Assembly: GCA_035048495.1 (NCBI GenBank)
Contig: CM068540.1
Location: 15,794,829-15,858,828, forward strand
DNA: 64,000 nucleotides
Direction: 5' to 3'
Source of the DNA: Euptelea pleiosperma
Lineage: Eukaryota > Streptophyta > Magnoliopsida > Ranunculales > Eupteleaceae
Part shown: positions 1-12,900 of the stretch, piece by piece
Position numbering within the stretch: the stretch's first letter is position 1
How the letters are laid out: each line of letters starts with the position of its first letter
Position numbers and translations under genes: made by a program
The notes under the pieces: generated by a model
What the model was told of the DNA's origin: nothing
What the model saw: only the letters and a program-made list of their open reading frames with translations
Database searches by the model: none

Positions 1-282
1 ATCAAAGATTTTGATTTTTGAGCAAGGATTTAAATTTCGATTTCGACTAGGTTTCAGCCCGAACCGAAATCTCGAGTGTAAATCCTGGAAATATATGTGG
101 TTCATGATATGATTATTCAAAATCCTTATTTATAAGAACAAATTTTCTCTTTACAATCTCCCTAAGATAAGGAAATCCTAATTTGTGCCTTAATTAATTT
201 GAAAAGGTATTAATTATCTAATTTTCTATTTAAATTGAATAGTTAGCCGAAATTATAGAATTAATTTGGCGATAGGAGTATG
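1..282. other. AT-rich non-coding sequence, probably murD intron
   Basis: No open frame or recognisable motif. It lies upstream of the first visible murD exon (975), which begins at a splice acceptor, so this is most simply intron of that gene. Confidence 0.4.
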
Positions 283-715
283 GTCTTTCTTCTTACCAGA
301 ATTTGGGATGGCTTGGGTGATGTTGAGCTCCATGTTAGATTTGGTCTCTAATTGGTACGCGGAGGAAGAGTGTTGTGGAGGATGTTACCTTTCGTGATTT
401 GTTAGGGTCTTTGGAACGAGAGAAACCACGGGAGGAAGATGAATTTGACTGCATAATTCTTAACATCAAGGGATTGATATTCCTGTGGTCCAAAGCTTTT
501 GTTGAGTGCATATGTCTCTTTTTTTAGGACTTCGCATTCCGGTGGGAGATTGTTGGTACTAGAGATTGGGGGTTAGGCTGTTTGCTCTACTTTTGGCTTT
601 GTTGTCTTTGCTGGCTTGTCCTTCGTAGGTCATCTCAACCTATTTGGCAACTATTGTATCATTGTTTGGTGTTTTTGCCTTTTAATATAATTTTTACACT
701 TATGAAAAAAAAATC
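283..715 (+). mobile_element. LINE 3' end fragment
   Basis: The + strand encodes, across stops and frame changes, the tail of a plant L1-type LINE. There is a segment resembling the part after the zf-RVT zinc finger (FGMAWVMLSSMLDL), then WRMLPFVIC and LWNERN, the usual [13 protein letters not shown] block. It ends in a short poly-A at about 704-712. Fragments of the same kind lie at 34887-36068 and 42541-43012. The 5' part is missing. The start is approximate and no target duplication was found. Confidence 0.7.
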
Positions 716-974
716 AGTAGGGCTCGAAACCGAAATTTCGGCTGTTTCGATGAAATTTAAAACATTTCTTTTGAGGGCATATCAGACAACCAGAGCTATC
801 AAAGTTCATGTGTGCAAATGTGGGTATTTGGCAAATATCAGAATTGCTTCTAACAAATTGGTTAACTTCAATGAGTTCTTAAAACCCAAATAAGAGTATC
901 TGAAAAATGTTGGATCTATTTGAATAAAATCTGTTCTTATTATGATAATTGAAGTATCCATTTTAACATTGCAG

Positions 975-3900
975 GTTGTAGGCCTGGGCAAATCTGGAAG
1001 AGCTGCAGCAAGGCTTGCTCTTGCTAGAGGTGCATCAGTTCTAGCCATTGATAGAAATGAGAATTTGGTCCCATTGGAAGTATGCTATAATCTTAATTTG
1101 CAAACTGAGTTAATGTTTTCTATTTTTTTCCTTTTTCGAAATAGCTTTTGGCTTTATTTTAATGGTAGAAGTGCACTGACTGCAGCAAGACCTTCTAGTT
1201 GAGGAGCATGGTGATTTGAGAACGATTCTTGGACATTGTGATAAAGAGGTGCTAGAGGGTGCGGATAGGGTGGTGGTTTCCCCTGGAGTTCCTCTTGGGA
1301 ACTATGGTCTTTCCTCGCTATTGCAATCAGTAAGCTGAGCAACATAGCCAAGAAACATAATTCTGAAAACAAATTTTGTTTCCCACAAGTGTATCATCAC
1401 ATGTTTCTACTTCCTACATGGGAATGAGGGAAAAATGTGTCTTTCCATTTTTATTGTTATAATGTTATAGTATTTTATTTGATTACTTCTGCACATCAGA
1501 ATATACTCTTCTTATATTTTAAATACCATTAAATATTTGATGTCATTGTTTAAATGCTGTTGTATGTAATATATCCACACATTAATACTTGCGTGGATAG
1601 GCATTCAATGATGCATACTCATGTACAGACATACACACGTCCAAACACATAAATCCAACATTTGAATGGACACACGCACACACATGCATGCAGGCATATG
1701 TGCACATGTAGAGACAATTGAGGCACATGCTGTTTCTATGTTGCATAGACTATGAGGAATTTTCACTGAACTATTGATCTGGGATTTTGCTTCTAGAAAT
1801 TTCAATCTTAATAATTAACTTGTGCAATCCATTTAACTTCTTAATATTTAATCCACCATTGATATTGGAGATTCTTGGGTAATTCAGGGAAGGCAAGTTA
1901 TGTCTGAGTTAGACTTTGCAGCAGAAGTTCTTCCGAAGTGCATCAAGGTTTTAGCAGTGACAGGAACTAATGGAAAGTCTACTGTTACTACTTTTGCCGG
2001 ACAGGTTAATTCAATTTGCTTTTCCTCTTTGACGTGTTGAAGACTTTTCACTTTGCCATTTCAAGATGTCTCATATCATTGTGTCATTGATAGTTATCTA
2101 TCTCATGATCCCTCTGCTGTTGGATGGTAAAAAAGCTATATTGTTATTGAGAAACAAGAGACGAACAGTTGACAATGCTATCTTTAGGGAAATTGACAAA
2201 TATGAATTAAAGGGAAGTACCAATCAAAAAAGAAAAAGGGGAGTCACCAATCATTTCGTTGAAGCAGGCAAAATTTTGACTAAAATGGATGAATGGAAAT
2301 ATTTAGAACACTCTCCCTCAATTATGCTAACTTTCTTTAGAGTATGTTCCTGATATGTGGGTGAGCAACTGATAACTCTCTTGCATCGTGCAAAACATTT
2401 CCTGTAATTTAATGAAAAAGGAAGAGGGACTTAAATCGTAAGTAACATTTGAGCTCGTACACAACCTTGACTGATTGAGCATGCTAGTCCTCATCAACAT
2501 GACTTTAGTTTGTTACATTGCTAAAACTGACTCATCATAGGGACTTGCACCAAGCTTGATATACATAATGTCTTAATTGAACTATTTTGGATCCAGATGC
2601 TTTATCATTTGGGCATCAAGGCATTTGTTGGAGGGAACCTTGGAAACCCACTCTCAGAGGCTGCTACTGAATGCCTAACATCATCTTCATCAAAACCCAT
2701 ATATCAGGCAACTATTATTTGTTTGTTTAACTTTCTCTTGTTTTTTTTCGTGACATTTATAGCGTCCTTAGCTCTTTTATATTTTCTGATTCCTTGGTGT
2801 TGCGGACCTTAATAGCTTAATTTCTGCTGTTTGTTGCGCCTCTCACTTCTTATCGGTTCTGCTATGTTTGACAATTGACACATCTACTTCTTTCACTTCT
2901 GCCCTTGCCATATTTGCAGGTTGCAGTTGTGGAAGTTAGCAGCTATCAAATGGAAATTCCAAACAAGCACTTCTGTCCTTCAGTGAGTGGGTTCTGGTAG
3001 TTTGAATAATGCCTATTTTAGCATCTGTTATATGTTTTGCTTTTAGTAATTCTATGAGTGTTGTTCAGGTTGCTGTGGTTTTAAACTTAACTCCGGATCA
3101 TCTAGAGAGGCACAAGACAATGCAGAATTATGCAGTGACTAAGTGTCGTGTGTTCTCTAGCATGAATAATAGCAAGCTTGCAGTTCTTCCAATTGGTATT
3201 AGCCTTTTCTCATATAGATTACAAACCTTTCATTCAGTTTTAATAAATTAGGCATCTCATCATGTGTAAGATAGAGAGAGAATATAACTCCTACATATTT
3301 ATTAGAACTAATTGCAGATATTGCTTCTTGATTCTGGAACTTCTGTAAACTTATCACAGAAAAAACTTAAGAAACAATCAAGCATACGTTGATTCAGCTA
3401 ATGGAGTTGGGAACATACCTTTAGATAAAACCAATTTTTTGAAATCCATGAGTAAATGTTTAGGGCGAGTCCTTACTTCCAGTCTGACATATTCAGAATA
3501 ACTAGTCTGTCCTTGTGCAGTGTATGTTTGCAGCTTTCTAAGAGGTGAATGCCACTTATTTATTGTAGCTTATAGAGCAGCTCACAGTTGCTATCTTCTA
3601 TAACAGCTGGTCATATAAACCTGTTCAGGAAATGGGCATTTGAATGAAGCTTTTAGAGACCATGAGAACAAATGTAATACTTCTTGGATAGGGGCCTTTC
3701 CAGGTGTCAAAGTAAGCAAGATTTCCTTCTCATTTATGCATATTTTGTATTTCCACTTTGGATTTGGTTTGTTTGACAATCAGAGTTGATAACTTGATGT
3801 TAGTGGCTTATGTGACAAAGATGGACATTGAAGAAAAAGTTGCCAGCTTGAAAATACCCACCATTGGAGTTGATACCCAGCTACAGTTGGGAGCATTGAA

Positions 3901-6900
3901 GGAGATGGGGACTCACAATTATCTCAATGCTGCAGTGGCAGCATTGTCCATTCTCGGGTTGGATGTTGGGGCTGATATTGATTCCATCGGTGCAACAATA
4001 GAGACATTGAGTGCTCCACCTCATCGAATGCAGATTGGTAAGTGGAAATTGGTGCAGAAAATCTTAGTCATGTTAAGGAACTGTGGTTCTCAGTCATCCT
4101 TTGGAATTCTCATTTTTGTAATTCCTACAGGCTGTAATCTACTTGTGTTTTGGCAAACAATCTCCAAAACAATCTGCATTTGAATGGCAAGATTTATATA
4201 TTGATATTACTTACTGCATCATTTACCACTTAACCATCTTCTGTATTTGAATGTCAGTATACCTATGTTGTACTGTCAACCAAATGCAGACTATTGTACA
4301 AGTTCCTTCAATAGTTTTTATAGTATTAAAGGCCATGTTTGTGCAGATTCATGTGTTAAGTTGCCCAGGTACGGGATATGGACATTGGTATGGAAAATGG
4401 GGATACGACTCTTCATTTCCCGAAATCCAAGACATGATTCGAATAAGAGTATCGCATCCTATATTTTGATACCATGCGTTGATGTTTAGTTTTAATTAAG
4501 CTGAGTATTGTTTTTAATATTTACTTCATGCCAAATCTAATAAAACTTTTAATATTTGTAAAGTTTATTACATTACAATGTACTGTTTATATACATTTGT
4601 TTATAACATAGATAATGAAATTGCGAGAAGTCAAGAATATAACCAATAGTGCAATAGGCAATGAGAAAATTGTATCGTATTAAGTATCCATGCAGTATCC
4701 CGGTACCAATATCGGTATCATATTGTGTCAATATGAGTATGTTAGGCATGTTGAAGTATCCAGGTATCGTAGCTCATGTGTACTCATGACTTAGCATATT
4801 AACTTAAGTCATGTGAAAATGCATGTCAAGTTGTTAAACAAGCTTCACAAAGTCTATAACCAGCTAGCAAATGATTCTATTGATAGGCTGATATATATGG
4901 TAAAAACATTGGGTACCAAATTGATCAAATTGAATTCGCGTCCAAGCTTCAGCTTTATACTTTATTTGACAAACTAAAGGCTTTGGGAGACTATATTAAA
5001 GAGTGAAACATTTACTGGTTTTTGGTTTTTTGGTAGTAGGTAAGCATGGATTGAAGGTACAACCTCAAGGTTGCAAGATAGAGTGTCGCTTAATTGGCCT
5101 ACGATGTGGACCTCAACATTTGGGCATGTAACTTAAAGTACATAACAAATTAGAGTAGTTTGGGAATTTCATTTATTCTTTTACATTTGTTGTCCTTGTA
5201 TTTTTGTTAGGGTAGTATGGGCATTCCTTGTAAAATGAACAAAGAAAGTATCTTATTGTCTCTCACTAGGACCAAGTTTAACAAATATAGATATCATAAT
5301 GGAAAATGAAAAGACTAAGCTACTCTAACGAATCAAAGAAAAGAGACTAGTAGGAAATAAAAACATGGTTCAAAGTATCGTTCCGTCTCAAAATGTCTTG
5401 GCTGAGACATCTCGGTCTCAGGGGTAACGAGAACGATATATTGGTGGTTTGTATTCGACTGTCTTGGTTTGTCTCATACTGTATCGGTTGAGACGTCTTG
5501 GGTTTTCAATTGATTGAGATGTACCTCGAGACCAAGACTTTAAACCATGAGTAAAGATGCTATAACAACTAATTGGGTATTTTTGTCTTGTTACATACTT
5601 ATATTTAATGTGTTTATTCTTTATATATCACCCAAAAGGAGTTGTTAGGCTCTTCTAGAAAAATACAGATGTGTTTAATACATGTATCCATTTCTCCACC
5701 AAAGAACTTGCATCACATATTGTTTGTAGACATGCAACTTACGCAGTTGACATGACTCCCTTATTTGACACATTAACTTATATGGACAGAATGAGTCCTA
5801 TAGCGTGGTATGTACATATCACTATTTTCCTCAAAAAAAGAAATTATAAAAAGAAAAAAAACAAAAAGAAAATGAAAATGAAAAAACTATCTTCCTCAAA
5901 ATGAGTAGAGCTTGATGTAAATTTCAGTTATGTGATCATACAACGCAGTAGACTTATTGCGATTGGGAACATAATCTCCTAAAACTTGGATCTTTCCTAA
6001 AAATATGGTATGTTTGCTTCTAGGTTTAAGAAATTCAGGGACTGTGATGTTTCAGTTAAGAAAATCAAACCATGTTGTGAGAGCAGTTTTTCCATTTTAC
6101 TGTGTCTGAGCATCCATACAAAGTGCCCTTGAAATTGTCTTTTAATTTGTCATGTATTCACTCACACTGATTAAAGGTTGGATTGATTTCTTAGTAATGT
6201 TAGTGGACAAAACTATTGTTCCCTTAGCATCGGCTTCCATTTCTTTCTCATGTGGATTTTGAAGTTTAGAATTATCAATGCAGTACACAGAGATAACCAT
6301 GGAGTAACATGGGTGGACGATAGCAAGGCGACAAATGTTGAAGCAACCTATACTGGATTGATGGGTCTTATAGGACAAAAGTCGGTGGTTCTACTTGGTG
6401 GCCTGGCAAAGGTTACTGTATTTTGCCTATCATTTTCATTACTCCGTGGTCTTGCAGTGTTTACATATATAAAAAGGTTCCAAAATAGCTTAGTGTCTGT
6501 TTTTATTCTGAATTCCGACAGGTATAACAGTTTTTTGATCAGTAAGATAAAATTATATTAAAGGAGGACTGAGAAGGCCCAAAAGGCTATACAACAAAAA
6601 CGCAAAAGGACTACAAAAACAAGCACAAGAACACCCAACACCTCGAACCCCAAACCATTCTTAGGATACCAAACGATCCCATCGAGCAACAAAATCTTCA
6701 AATTTGAAATGATTCAACTCAGAAATAGCTGACGCCCAATGATACATAGAAGCTTTGACGTTCATAATAATCTCGTCAAGGGATGCTTCCTTATCTCGAA
6801 AATTCTTCGGTTTCTCTCCTACCATATCACCCAACATATAGCAAAAGGGGTGATCCTCCATAGCTTGCGATCGCGGGAAGAGAAAGCTTTGGTGCTCCAA

Positions 6901-9900
6901 CCAACAAAAGTGTCAAAAACTGAAAGTGGAAAGACCCAAAAAGTCCCAAAAGGAGGAGGAAGTGCTCCCAAATCTCCTTCGACACCCTGCAATGGATAAC
7001 CAGATGAGTCGTGGACTCCTCTCCTTGTCTGCATAGGATACATCGACTAGGGATTTGAAGTCCTCATTTTCTAAGATTCTCCACAGAGAGGATCTTGTCA
7101 AGCATGGCACACCAAGCGAAGAACACGACTTTGGACGGGATGGGAGTGCTTCACAAACGATTGCCTGGGAAGGACCTCCGAGGGGGTTTACGGAAGGAGT
7201 AGAACGACTTAACCGAGAATCTCCCTTTGGAGTCGTGATTCCACCACCTTCTATCCTCGGCTCCCTTGACTAACTGGACCCCTTCCAAACAACTTAACAC
7301 CGCGGCCACCGTCTCCACCTCTCAATCATTGATTCTTCTACGAAAACCCAGATCCCAAGACACAGGACCGGAATCTCTGGACGCCACCTCACTGACGCTA
7401 GCCCCTTTGTGGTTGGATAAAGCATAAATGGATGGAAAGTCCTCCGCCAAAGAAGATTCCCCGCACCACACATCCTCCCAAAATCAGACTGTAGCCCTAT
7501 TGCCCACCTTGAATTTGCTCTTTATTCTGATTTCTTCTCTCAACTTGGATATTCCTTTCCAAAGTCCCACTCCATACGAAGTGTTGGCCTCTCCACACTC
7601 CCAACCGTGGTTTTCCAAACCCTACTTAGCCGAAGCCACTTTTCTCCACAAGCTGTCCTTTTCCTCCCCGAACCGCCAAATCCATTTCCTGAGCAAAGCT
7701 TGATTCATCAGCTTCAATTGGCGAACGCCAAGCCCCCCTTCATCTTTAGGTTTGCATATTGTAGCCCAGTTAACCAGATGATACCTATGCTTCTCTTTTT
7801 TATCATCCCACAGGAAGTTCCTGATCACCTTTTCAATGCTCTTAGCCATTCCCTTGGGCATGGGGAACAAGGACATAAAGTAAATGGGCATGTTAGAGAG
7901 CGTGCTCTTAACCAATGTAATTCTGCCCCCTTTAGATAACAAAACCTTCTTCCATGAGGCCAATTTTCTCTGAATACGTTCAATGACCGGGTCCCATATC
8001 TTTTTCGAATTGCTTCTCGCACCTAACGGGAGATCGAGGTACATTGTGGGGAGCTTCCCTTTTTTGCACGACAAACGATCATTGATCTCGTCTAAGTTCT
8101 CCACCTCCCTCACCCCGAACACTTCACTCTTAGAAAGATTAATTCTGAGCCCAGACACAACTTCGAAGCACCGCAAGACCCCACGCAAAACTTGAGCTTG
8201 CATACGAGAAGCCCCAAAAAAGAACATGGTATCATCGACAAACTGAAGATGAGATATGACGGAACTCTCATTACCAACTTTGGAAGCTTCCAAAAAACCT
8301 CCATCTACTGCTTTAGAAGCCAGCCGACTCAACCCCTCTGCGACAATAATGAAGAGATATGGCGATAAAGGGTCCCCTTGGCGAAGACCTCTAGAGCTAG
8401 AGAAGAACCCTGCCAGAGATCCATTAACTAAGACTGAAAAACAAACTGTCGAAATTTAAGTGCGGATCCATCTTCTCCACTTTATACCAAAACCCATATG
8501 GCTAAGCATGTAATCAAGGAAAGACCAATTAACATGATTGCACGCCTTCTTCAAATCCACTTTGCAAACCATGCCCGGATTGTTCCCATGCTGTCTATGA
8601 TCAATAACTTCATTAGCGATAAGAACTCTATCCAAGATCTGATGCCCACTGACAAAAGCTCCTTGGGTAGCAGCCATAATTTTGGCGATAATTTTATAGG
8701 TGCTACCCAGCAAACTAATGGGCCGAAAATCTGTGAGAGAATCAGCACCGTCCTTCTTGGGAATGAGAGACATGAAAGTAGTGTTAGCCCTCCAATCAAG
8801 CCACGAATCACGATAAAATTCCTCCACCACCCACATGAAGTCCTTGCCCACGATGGACCAGCATGAAGAAAACAAAGCCAAAGGAAAACCATCGGGCCCT
8901 GGTGCCTTATCACTCCCCAAGGACTTTATAGCTTCCAACACTTCCGCTTCATCAATCGGTCTTTCCAACCGTCTACTATGACTGACTTCAATTTGATTGA
9001 ACTCCAAACCATCTAACTTGGGCCTATCAATTGTAGATTCAGAATAGAGATGGGAATAGAAAGAGACAATAACTTCTCTGATCTGGTCCTCTTCTTCAAC
9101 GATCGCTCCATCCACTTTAATGAGCGAAGTAGTATTGACTCTTCTCCTGGCATTCGCAATCCTGTGAAAAAATTTGGTGTTTCTATCTCCTTTAAGTCAT
9201 CTAACCCTAGACTTCTATCTCCAACTCGTCTCTTCCTGGCGGGCTAAGGATAGAAAGTCCCTCTTCATTTCAGTCTTCCTGCTAAAATCTTCTCTAGATA
9301 GAGTCTCCTCCTCTTCCTTAATGCCGAGTCTATTGATTTCCTGATTCAATTCCCCCATTTTCTTCTCAATTCTCCCGACAACCTCTACGTTCCACTCCTT
9401 CAGACACTTCTTAAGAGCGTTCAGCTTCTTCCAAAAGATGAACCCCGCCCTACTCGAGAAATTAAAAGAGGTCCATCTAGACTCGACCTCCTTCATAAAA
9501 GGCTCCTGCAGCCACATGAGCTCAAACCGAAAAGGAGATGGTCTGCGCTTAATACCCCCACAGTCCAAAACAAGTGGCCAATGATCCGACACCGAGTTAT
9601 GGATGGCAGATTGAATAACATCCGGATAGTGATCCTCCCAACTACTGTATATCAGGAATCTATCTAATCTACATAAAATCGGGTTCTCCTGATGGTTGGA
9701 CCATGTAAATTTCGCGTCGAGAAAGCCCTCATACTTGGGTGATTCTGCTACCTCTGCTCCCCTTCTTCTCGTGCACAAATCTGATGACATTGAAGTCCCC
9801 CCCCCCCCCAATGCACCAGGGGAGATTCCACAAATCATGCACTCTGTTCAACTCCTCCCGAAGCTGACTGCGTATCGTGGCGTCAGTTGGGCCATAAACC

Positions 9901-12900
9901 CCTGAAAACACCCATTGGAAATCATCCACGAATTCTCTGCAAAGAATGGACACAGAATAAACCAACCCTTACGTCTTCCACCTTCATAAGCTCGGGATCC
10001 CAAGCTACCAAAACCCCCCTAGCTGAACCCACTCCCGGAATAGCTTTCCACCCAAGGCCCCTTTTCCCGCAGATATCAGCTACCATTCTGTCTTCCATAA
10101 CGGCTAACTTCGTTTCCTGGATAACCAACAAAACCGGATTCTATTTTTTCAACATAGACCGCACTGAAGACCTTCTGTCCTTGCTGCCCATCCCCCTGAC
10201 ATTCGAAGATACAATTTTGAGCTTCATTGAGAACGAGAGTTAGCCCTGGATTTCCTGACACTCCTTCCTTCTTGGAATTTCCCATCATAGTTTATATGAC
10301 TAACAAGTTTATTTAACTCCTTACTAACTTTCCCCCTCTGTTTGCCCTTCTTATTAGTCATCGTGACCTCCCTCTCTCCCCCGATCCTAGCATTCTCCCC
10401 TTGTTTACTGCCAGATGACCCAACATCCACCAATTCCGACTGGGAATTCGGAGGAATAATTTCCTGAGTAGCATCCTTCCCTCCCTTGGAGCCAACTAGA
10501 TTTGCGCACGACAGGTATAACAGTTAAGAGACTGATTGTTCTGAGAATCAAAATATTCATTCTTGTCAATGACATGGTTTAAAATCCATACCGTCACAGC
10601 CAATACATCTCATTCCAGTTTTGATGATTCGTAAGAGTATATATTAGTACCAAAAATATTATTTAACTTATTAAAAACTTATCTTTATGGTATGGTGCGA
10701 TAAAGAATATTATTTCACTTAACATCATATTTTTTAGCTTAATTAAACATTAAAAAAGTGGTATTAAGCATCATATTTGTATCTCCGCGTATCGAGACGT
10801 ATCATTATTTTTCAATCTTGTTCCATCTTGTTCCAAATGTTTCATTCCATGATTTCCATCTGCTTACTGAGATGCTGAACGAGACCGAGATTTTAAACCT
10901 TGCTCAATGATATACAACATTTGTCAATGGAGCCTGTAATATGTATTTTCGAGGGAGGTCCAAACTTGGATCTCCTTTGGAATATCATGGTAGATTAGTG
11001 TTAGTGGATGATTTGTTCCTGCGCACGTGTTGTGTTGGCCCGACGACCCGTTGGTATACATAGTTGTTTCGCCTTTCCCTAACAGGTCGATCTTTTGGGG
11101 TAAATGGTTGTTTAACATGGTATCAGAGTCTTATGGGCTGGGAGGTCACGGGTTCAAGTCTCCAGCGGAGTGTATTCCCACTGAGGGGGAGTGTTAGCGG
11201 ATGATTTGTTCCCGCGCATGTGTTGTGTTGGCCCGACGACCTGTTGGTATACATAGTTGTTTCGCCTTTCCCTAACAGGTCGATCTTTTGGGGTAAATGG
11301 TTGTTTAACAATTAGCTCTTTAAAATTGGTTTTGCTTCCTAGCTCAAAAATTCTTGAGTTATTATCAAAATTTTATCAGAGGAAAAAGTAATCTTGAGGC
11401 TGCAAGATCTGGTTCATTGTACTTGGCTTTTGGTCAAATACATCACACTCTGGAAAAAAGTTCATATGTGCAGATGCAACCATCTATACCAAAGAATAAT
11501 AGTCCAACAAAGAACTTTTGTTATGAGTTAAGCCAGGAAAATTAACCTAAAACCACTGTTTTAAGAGGAAAAAAAAGAATACAATACTGGTTGTGGATCA
11601 GTTCAGTCAATTTCAGAATCTAGACTGGCAAGCTAGTCACATTCTCTTAATCTCTGAACTGGGTCTGTGTTTTTTCAATAAGGAGGAAGCTTATTAGACA
11701 AGTTAGTGTTGGATTCTATGTACACCCACGTGGGGGTGTTCTTAGTGGGCTGCGTTCCACTACCCCACGTGGGATTTATTCTCTATTGCTTATGGGTTAA
11801 GTGATGGGCCCACCCACTTAACCTACAATCTCTTTATTTCATGTTAATGGGTTAAGTGGTGGGCCCCCACTTGACCCACACGATTTCTCCTTTACTTGTA
11901 GAAGGGGTTTCTCCTACTTATAAATATTACTTGTGGGAGATTGAATATTCACTTCAATCTCCCCATTCTCTTTCAAACCCTAATCTCTCCTTCTCTCCCT
12001 AACCTCCATTATCTCTTTCTCTCAATCTTTAGCATATTGGTGACAACCTCAAACAACAACAGTTAGTCCCCTATTTTTCCTCACAACTTATCATCTGACT
12101 TCAGGAATAAATCGTAGATATCAAATGTACAAACCCTTCTTTAATCTCAACACATTCAGCATTTATTACACCATATTTAGACCAAATATAGGATAAACAT
12201 TTGCATTCATGTTTTTCCAAATTAAACTCGCCCTTAAATTGCTCTGAACAAAAATGTTCATTATATTTTTTAAATTTTCATGATTTTATTAATCTGATTT
12301 GATTAAAAGAAAACTTGTAACATGAGTTTTCCTCTAAGACCATTTAAATTTAAATACTAACTGATCTTATATTAAAGTTGCTTTCACAACTTTCGAACTA
12401 AAAATTATGATATCGACTAACGGAGCTGAAATCTGATTGGATCAGAATTGGTGCATGTTCTTATTATTTTTCACTGAACTTTGATATGCTCAACACTTGG
12501 TGAAAGTTGGGCATATGAACATTTTCCCCCTAGGAAAGCAATACTTTCATTGAGCCACATCCTGCTGGGATGTGCATGGAATCTTGTCCATTTATTGTCT
12601 CCAGTCTGCTACGGTCCACAGTACTACTTGATGCTGGACATATAGAATTGAATATGGGTATGAGTTTCTTAACTTCTAGGGTTTGCTTTTATGTATTGGT
12701 TATGAGAATTAAGGGCTGATATGGCTCAAAATTTTGGGTTTAGGACAAATATTTTAGGAATTTAGATTCATACAGGTAGGGTAGAATGGATTATCACAGG
12801 TTGGAATTTATGGGACTAAATGCAGAGACTGGTTTTTATGGGCTGAAAATTGATAGAAGAGCTAGAAGAAACAAAAACATAGGTCTGAATTCTGTGGAGA

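Noticed and set aside
582..893. 103-codon ORF at the left end
   Set aside because: It overlaps the tail and A-run of a LINE fragment and has no recognisable domain.
975..4037. Bacterial contamination or recent bacterial transfer of murD
   Set aside because: The gene has spliced introns, plant codon context and plant-type retroelements in it. Plant nuclear MurD homologues are known.
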